From the NCBI GenBank assembly GCA_933228895.1, contig OW121856.1:15703805-15767804 (forward strand): a stretch of 64,000 nt of DNA, read 5' to 3'. Source of the DNA: Platycnemis pennipes. Lineage: Eukaryota; Arthropoda; Insecta; Odonata; Platycnemididae. The position numbers and the translations under genes were made by a program. Shown here one piece after another: positions 35,401 to 44,400 of the stretch. Positions within the stretch are counted from its first letter, which is position 1. Every line of letters starts with the position of its first letter. The notes under the pieces are model-generated. The model saw nothing but the letters and a program-made list of their open reading frames with translations. It searched no databases and had not been told where the DNA came from.

Positions 35401-38400
35401 TACCAAAATAATTGGCGCGAAAACCAGTTTGAAACCTACTCACACTCCGAAAGTGGAGGCTTCACATTAAAACCTGGTGAAATAGTGTACTTAGATGCTT
35501 CAAGCACGCGAATTATTCTAATTCAGTCTCTGAAAATGATTATTGATTACCTTATCTTACCATTGAGCAATGCAAAGTAAGTGGTAAATTAAGAACCGGA
35601 ACCGAGAATCGGAACCGAGAATCGGAACCGAGAACCGAAGTTAAGAACCGAACCGGAACCGAAAAAAAGTGGAACCGACCCATCCCTAGTTCTAAGCAAA
35701 CAAATAAACATTCAATATTCAAATACTGTATTTACTGATGTAAGCCGTGCACCTTTTTTCTCGAAACACCGGTTAAAAAATGGGGGTGCGCGGATTACAC
35801 GAATCCTCCAGATTATTGTGTAAGCCACGCACTATTTCTCCTCAAATTCCTGTTGTTTTTTCCTCCTAAGTTTCGCGTTTTGTGAACATATCAACGTAAT
35901 TGGTAAGTATGGTCTAGTAGTACATTGAAAAGTATTCTGAAAATTCATAGTAATTAGTAATAAAAATCCCCGTTTATCAAAGTCTGAGCGTACAACGGTA
36001 CTTGAAGAAACGCTAGATCAGAAACACCACTTGACAAAGCAATAGATTTATCGTGTATAGATCATACGTAGGACAACACATTGTAGCACTGATATGTATT
36101 TAAATCTACTGTATCCTGTAAGCTGCTGCAAGGGGGGCGGTGTCTTTATGTCTTTTCAAAATCATAAGCAGAGTTTGTTTTGGTATCACGTAACTGTGGC
36201 AACATTTTTACGTAATAGATAGCTCCTTTTGCGCACACATTAAAGCCTCATTGCAAAGACAGGACAAAGAATTTATTGCATAGTGGCAATAGTCGTATGC
36301 TCAGGGATTATACCTTCTTATTGTCTGTTCTATCCGCTCCAAGTGTGCGAGTAGTAAACGAGTTCGAATCGATGATTCAGCATTTTAAAATAATTTGCTA
36401 TTATCACCCTAAAATGAATTCTGATGTGAAATTGTAATCGTTTCCTGTGAGTACAAAACTATATGTGATGCTGAAAAAATAGGAAATCGAGCTGCAGGAA
36501 GGAAATATGGTGTATCTGAATCTAGCAGTGACGAAAACTAAAAATGAGAACTGTTATGATATGAATATTCAAAAGTGATTTATGATTCTATTTCCGGGAA
36601 TGTGTGGTTCTTTAGTTTTATAAGAATTATAATTGTTATTACATTGAGGTTAGTTTTTTCCGTGTGTTCCCAAGACTTTCCGGTGTTGTTAAATCGTCCC
36701 AGTCCAAGGCTACGGCTAGGCTACACAAGGCTAAGGCAAGGCTACACAGAGAGCATACGAAACCACCGCTATCAGGTACGGATGACATTCTGCTTTTATT
36801 TGTTGATATGCCAATGGATTTCCGGAATAACAAAGTAATCAAGGGTTGAAATTGTATATATTTCTGGAGGGGAAACAGCAAAAGCAACTGTGGCACATTT
36901 TAAATGCCTTTAATCTTACTCCTCTTGTTAACACCCCCACTAGAATCACTCCTAGCTGTAAAACGTTACTGGATAATGTTTTCACGGATTACAACGAAAT
37001 CAATGTAAATACGAAAGTTTTTGACCCAGCTCTATCTGATCATATGGCAATTATTTCTACTTTCAGATTTCCAAAAATCTCATTACCATCAAATACCTGT
37101 CGCTATGCTAGACACTTTACTGACTCCAACGTTCATTATTTCCGACTACTATTAAGTAATCAGAACTGGGCAGAACTCAATCCGTCAGATAATGTAAACA
37201 ATAACTTCAATGAATTTTATAATATTTTCAACTCTTGCTTTAATATTGCCTTTCCATTAGAACGTGTAAAACCCAGGAACACTAAAACTAAACCTTGGCT
37301 GACACTTGATATTAAAAATATGTCTACTTTAGTGAGACAGATGTCAATACAAGTCAAATCTTCAAAGGATACTATGCTACATGAACAATTCTGTGCCTTA
37401 AAAAAACAATACAGATTTTTGATCAAAAAAGCAAAAAAGGAATATAATGACGAATATATTAAAAAAGCAGCTAACTATTCCAGAGCTGCTTGGGAAATCA
37501 TAAAATGCAATACAGGTTCTAATGTTGATATCCTGCCTTCTCAAATGCATGACGATTCAGGCAATTCACTTACTGATTTCTCTAATATATCTAATGCCTT
37601 TAATCACTCATTTTTGAATCCATTAAATGCTATCTTTACTCCCCAAAGGAGCAACATAACACATAATGTTCAACATTTTAAGTCAATGTATCTGAAACCT
37701 TGCAGTGAAGATGAGCTACACTCCTACCTGATGAAGGTAGGAAGAACAAGGTCAACTGATTCTGATGGAATTACAGGCAAGATAGTAAAAGAATGTGGGG
37801 ATATTATTGTTAAGCCTTTGCTCTTTTTAGTGAACCAATCTCTGACAGAAGGCTTTTATCCTGAGGCCTTAAAAATATCTAAAGTTGTCCCAATTTTTAA
37901 AAAAGGTGAACGAGACGACATTAGGAATTATCGACCAATATCTATAATCTCTCATTTTGGTAAGGTTTTTGAATATGTGTATTGTAAAAGACTGACTGAT
38001 TACCTAGAGATCAACAACCTGCTCTCACCTCACCAGTTTGGCTTTCGTAAGGATAAATCCACAGTACAAGCATTATTTGATGCAGTTGACTTTATAATTG
38101 AACAATTAAATGAAAACCAAAAAATAATGGGGGTATTTTTTGATATGAGAAAAGCCTTTGACTCTGTGGACCATGAACTGTTATTGTCAAAATGTTTATC
38201 TCTTGGCATCAGAGGTATCCCATTAAACTGGCTGAAAACCTACTTAACCAGTCGAAAACAGGGGGTAACCATTCGGCAAAATGGCATAAGTTATCCATCT
38301 TCACTCAGGGAGATTGACAAAGGTGTACCACAAGGGTCAGTATTAGGTCCACTATTGTTTTTAATATTTATTAATGACCTACCGAATAAGCTTATGAAAA

Positions 38401-41400
38401 ACCCTCATAATAAATGTATTTTATATGCTGATGATGTGAGTGTGCTAACATCTTGCAGAACCTTTAATGATGTATTAATATGCAGAAAACCAATTATAGA
38501 CAGTATGACTGAATGGTGTACAGACAACAACCTGGTTCTGAGTACTGAAAAAACACAAGTTTCAATCTTCTCACATAGGCATTCTCTTTTACATGATGAC
38601 TTTAATCTTGGTGTGGTAAAAAATGTAAAATTCCTAGGTATTTACGTTGATTCATACTTGAAATGGGATGCACATATTGACTTTTTATGTAATAAATTAA
38701 ATACTGTTTTCTATTTGATGTGTATGCTCAAATATACTGTCAGTCTAAATGTGTTAAAGATGCTGTACTATGGTTTGTTCTATTCCAGAATATCATACGG
38801 TGTTATACTCTGGGGCTCTTCGCCAAAGTTGCACAGTGTTTTTTTAATTCAAAAGAAATTGTTGAGGGTAATGCTTAAACAGCATCATCAAGCTCACTGC
38901 AGACCTCTATTTAAAAATCAATATTTGTTAACTGTGCCTTGTATATACATATATCATTCTGTAATTTATGCAAAACAGCACTTTAGCGACTTCACACAAA
39001 ATAATAGTATACACTCCTACAACACCAGAAGGTGTAATGATTTACATGTTACACAAAAAAATTTTACCCATACCACCAAAGGACCCCGTGCAATGTGTAC
39101 AAAACTATATAATCAACTACCTGCCTATATAAAATGTGAAGATAGAATACCTGTTTTTAAAAAAATGGTTTTTACTTACCTTGTAGAAAAGTGTTTTTAC
39201 AGTGTCAAGGAGTACTTGAGTACGTAACTGTGAGCCTCACATTTTGTAACATTTTACATTTGATATGTATATATTTCAAATTAATTTTTGATGTTTGACG
39301 TGTCCTATATACCTGCCTGGTTTGACTAGTGTATTGTATCATGTGGACAAATAAAAATTCTATTCTATTCTATTATTTCAGCTGGATGTTATTTTGAGCA
39401 GATGCCATTTTTATAGCTGGATGATGTGATCATATGTAACTGTGATTACTGTGAGATGCTACGAGAAACAGATGCACAGTAAAAGAGGCTGTGCATTGAT
39501 GCACTATGCGATGACAATCGTGATGATATTAACACGAAATTCAATCAATAAATGTGAAAGACGTACATGTAATTTAGGTACAGCATTTGTATTAAAGGAC
39601 GTGCATTCATGTTATGACTAAATAATGGAGACTCAAGGGCAAAAATTTTTTTTAAATTAAAATAATTTTTTTCCTCATGAGCCTGACCAAAAATAGAGGT
39701 GCGCGGGATACACGAGGGAGCAGCTTACAAGAGTAAATACGGTTTTTGATAAACTAGGGACATAATCTCAATTGCTAAACTTAAGGTGGAATATTGCTAC
39801 AGCAATGATAGGGTTCTAGAGGCAGAGGAATCATTGGAATGAGGAGGGAAATAAGACAGGGTGGAATTTTAGTCAAGGAGGAGGTTGCTTGGGAATAACT
39901 GTGTGAAAAATTAGAGGAGCACATTGCTAATGAAGGAACAATGAACAATTTTAAGCTACAGGCCAAATAAAACAGACACACTGGAAACATTTCTTTTAAA
40001 ATTGAGGAAATATAGAGAATGAACAATCAGGTTGAAAAGATTTTGTTAAATCCTTTTTTGGACCAGTAAAATGTTTTATAAACAAATACGATTAACATAA
40101 TTAAATTTTGGTGTTCTGTTATCAATGATTGCATAGTTGTGCACACAACTGAAATAGGTGCAAATTACTAGTATTGTTCCTTCAAGATTATTTATTATTA
40201 ACTGATTCATACACTTTGCAGCACATGTGCATGCCATGCAACATGTGCATTGGCATAATTTCTGTAAGAGACGGCGAGTTGAGTATTATTAGGATCATTC
40301 ATGAATTTCATTATGATTAGTGTACTCTTGAGGAAGATGATGTGTCATTTTTATTTACAATACAAAAGTAATATCAAGCACCACTTAGGGAAAATTTTTA
40401 ATGGTTATGACGATTAAAAAGTACAATAGCTCTTTCTATACGATTTTTACAAAAACCAACCATCATTACAACACAACAGTTTTTATGAGGCAATGCATCA
40501 AGCTCATGCATGCATGATTATTGCCTTGATGCTAGTATGTTTAAACTATGGTTAGTTTTAATTTGATCAATAAATTTTAAATGGGAATCTTAAGTGTATA
40601 AGAATAATTAATGTTGACCCAGTCAACTTACTTTATTTTGAAAGTTGCTACAATCCATGAAAAAAACCCTTTATCGACGTAGACACCATTTGATTCGACA
40701 GAGGACATTGAGGCACTCTCTGCAGAAAGGCCAACCAGCTCATCTGTCCGGCCATAGAATAACTGAGTCCACTTTTCCTCGTTCTTCTGGACCAAGGCTA
40801 TTCGACCATAGTCCCATGCCCTCTTCCTCAGCATGGCAAACATCAACAGTAGAAGCTGCAAAATTTGAATTCAAATTACACCATCTCAATATTTCATGGT
40901 CAGGACCAGAAGGTAAAGAGGAGGCCATCTAAATGGCAGTAATTTTATGAACAATTCACATTTCAGCGACAAGGCAGCATTCATCAGTGCAATGAGGGAG
41001 AAAAATGAACTTACAACACAATGATCAACACTCAGTGTAATTCTGCCACCACAGCAACGGGAATGTCTTTTGGGGATGAATTGGCTGTTGGTCCATGGCG
41101 TGCGGACCTTTTCTCCATGTTTTTTCATCCACCACATGTCTAACCACCCTATGGATACCTCTGATCTTCATACTAAATGTGTTTGCTCCCAATCTCTTCC
41201 TTCACTTACTACTTCTCCCAATGAGTGTCTTAAGTTGCTGAACTCCCTTAAAACAAACCGTACAACTGGTTCCGATCAGCTGGCCGCAATGTTTCTGAAA
41301 AATGCTGCTTCTTCTTGGGCTGTTACACTGTCCATTATTTTTAACAGATGTTTTTTAACAGCATACTTCCCTGCATTGTGGAAAATTGGCAACATTTTCC

Positions 41401-44400
41401 CTCTTTTCAAATCCAGAAAGAAATCTTCCATAGAATCTTACCATCCTATCTCTATTTTACCAATTCTATCAACTATTTGCGAGCGCATTATTCGTCAACG
41501 GCTTCTATCTTTCACCCTTCCTTTCATTTCTGACGAACAGCATGATTTCCTACCGGGATCATCTACACTAACCAACCTCTCTGTTTTGCACAAACATTGT
41601 ATTGAAGCAATTGAGAGATCATCACAATTGGATGTCTGTTACATCGATTTTGCTAAATCTTTTGATAAAATCAACCATCAGTTTTTACTTTTCAAACTTG
41701 AGAATCGTTATAATTAGTGAAGGGGCAAATCCAAAATTTGATCGAACCCGAATCCTGTTTTTTTATTGAATCCAAATCTCGAATCCGAATCTTGAATCAT
41801 AATCCTCCTCAATTTCATTATATTCCAATCTTCTTTTATCTGTAATTAATTAAATAATGCTTCCTTTCTCATGAATTCTCTAGTTAAATCCAATTGGAGC
41901 TGAATCATTTCTTTAAGTAAATAATAAATGAATAATGGTCATATAATCCCGACTCACTGAAATTAAGGACATGTTTGAGGGCAAATACAAAGAATGGTTC
42001 ATTTCAAAAGTAAATCAAAGATTAATTTTTCTTAAATAAAATTGAAAATTCAATGAAAACAGATCATAAGATTTATGCAGCATTTTAACTTTGTCAAGAT
42101 CTAATCGATTTCTTTTTTATCGTCGAAATTTCCAGCAGTACTGAAGGCTGTTTCTGAAAATACTGTTGCTGAAAGAATACAGAGGAACTTTTTTGTTAGA
42201 ATTTTCAAATTAGTGAATTTCAAAGAATTCATAGGTGGACAAGAATTATTAGTTTACAATATGCTGCGTAAACATTTCCTACCATGGTATTTATGATTTA
42301 AATACTAAAAACGAGCAATTACAGTAAGTCCTCGACTTACGCAGATCTGAGTTACATGGATCTGGAGTTACGAGGATGCTCAGTTAGGCAGGTGACATGC
42401 TACAGCGTTACAATCAAGGAGCTTGAGAGAAGAACGAGGGGCAGTGGCCCAGATTTAACAACAGTATTCCAGGACCGGAAAGATACATGCAAAGAAATAG
42501 GTACGTAGAGCATTTAGATCTGAAACTTCTCTGTAGCGATACATTCAACCCACCAATGACAGAGCTCGAGATGAAATGGTTTTTATGTGCTCACAGAAGA
42601 GCAGCTTAGAGTCAAAAATGACCTTAAAACTTTCTGAGAGGTGGCTGTAGGAATACTATGCTCATAAAGTCGGTAATCATGGCCCAGAAAAGATTTGTGT
42701 AGAGTGAACGGTAGAATAGCAGATTTAGCTGGATTAATTTTGAGGCACCATCTCTTAAACCATTGGTCTAGTTTGTCAAGAGCATTCTGCAGAGCAAAGC
42801 TGTCACTTGGGGAATCAATTTGTTTAAAAATTTTACAGTCATCTGCATATAACAGGATTTTACAAGTAGAGGAGGAGACTGTCAACTAAGTCATCAATAT
42901 ACAATGCAAAAAGGACCAAGAAGAATTCCTTGTGGAACACTGGATGTAACAGAAACAACCAAAGAGTGTGAACCATCAATTAGAACAAGTTGTCCTCCAT
43001 TTGATAGGAAAAATGCACGTGAAAGCATCCTGATTATAATTTAGATTCCTTTCCACTAACACTCTCATCACTAGAATCGCATCCCAAGTGGCCCTCCCCT
43101 TCTAAAATCCAAACTGATCCTCTCCTAGTAATTCATTTGCTCTCTTTTCCATTCTTCTGTTAATGCTTCCAAGCACTCCCTTTGCCAAAAGAGAAATCAA
43201 ACATCTACAATCTTCCCATACTTTTGTCACCCTCTTTTTCCTTATAGGTATCAGTATGGTTTTTACATAGTCCTTCAGCCAAGCCCCCTCCGCATGTATT
43301 CTACGAAAAAGTTCATAAAATCTCTCCCCTCCTCCTCTTCATAGGTTCTTCAGAAGTTCAGCTAGAATGTTATCTATTCCCACAGCTTTACCCGCCTTCA
43401 TTTCTCGCACTGCTTTCTCTATCTCACTATCCAGTATTCCTGGGCCCACCTCATCCTGATCTATGTCCAAGTTCCTAGGCCTTTTTTTGCCATTGTAAGG
43501 TCCCTCAACATATACCTTCCACCAACACTGAATCTCCTCTGATTCAATAGCTAAATTTCCCCTTCTTTGATGCATGGGACAGTTTTCCATTTCTTGAAAA
43601 ATGTTCAGTCTTTTTCTCTTCAGAAAAATGTCTTTAGTTTTTTTCTCTCACTCTCTTTGTTCCTCTCCTTAGTCTATAGTTTATCGCCTTATAATGCCTC
43701 ATGCCTAGCTCTGTGATCACTTTTTTCAATTTCCTTCTTTCAACAATCCTTTCCATCATTCTTCTGTTGCCCATGGTTTCTTGATTCTCCTAGCTTCTAC
43801 CATTCCAATTGTTTTCTAAGTTTTCTCTTCTTATACCAGACTTCATTATTTCCCACCTTTCATCAACTTAATATCAATATAATAACATCACTTGAAAAAA
43901 TAAATTATGAGACTGGCAAACTGCCGTCTTAGTACCCCAATGGGTCAGTTGCAGTATGTTATCAACCAATGGATTGCTGTGAGATTTTCATATTGAAATA
44001 GAAGGTGAATTAAAAAAAATGAAAGGGGAAGCAAAGAACCTGATTTAAACAACAAAAATACGATAACTCTCCTATCAAAACTGGCCATTCCATAACATTT
44101 GAATTAAGAGGAATTCTAGGTTAAATTATAGTATCTCCCAATGGATTTTCAATTAATGCCATTAAGTATGATAACTTCAGATAATCCTTTTCTAAAGGCT
44201 ACTTGACATGATACAACTTTTTGTACAAACTCTTGTACAAACTCTTGTACGGGGAAATTGTACTGTGTAAAGCGGCAAATTTTACAAACACTTGTGCGAT
44301 TGTCTGAATGACCAAACGGGAAATAGAACCTGTTCTAATTCCATTCAGACAAACATACAATTTCGTTCAGTTCATACAAGCGTTTGTACAAAAATTTGTA

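Larger units (their letters stand above)
35724..39743. mobile_element. Tigger/pogo-like element split by a LINE
   Basis: The left end TGTATTTACTGATGTAAGCC...GTGCACC faces the right end GGTGCGCGGGATACACGAGG...AGTAAATACGG. Both ends carry a second inverted GGGGGTGCGCG/CGCGCACC block, a layout known from Tigger-like families. No transposase was recognised in 35760-36840 or 39380-39700. The exact flanking TA pair is decayed on the right. Confidence 0.6.

Noticed and set aside
36860..39385. TATTTC as target duplication of the 793-codon LINE
   Set aside because: Only 6 bases and AT-rich; the exact 5' truncation point is not fixed, so chance match is likely.
40645..40932. Plus-strand 95-codon frame
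   Set aside because: Shadow of TMEM63 exon 3.
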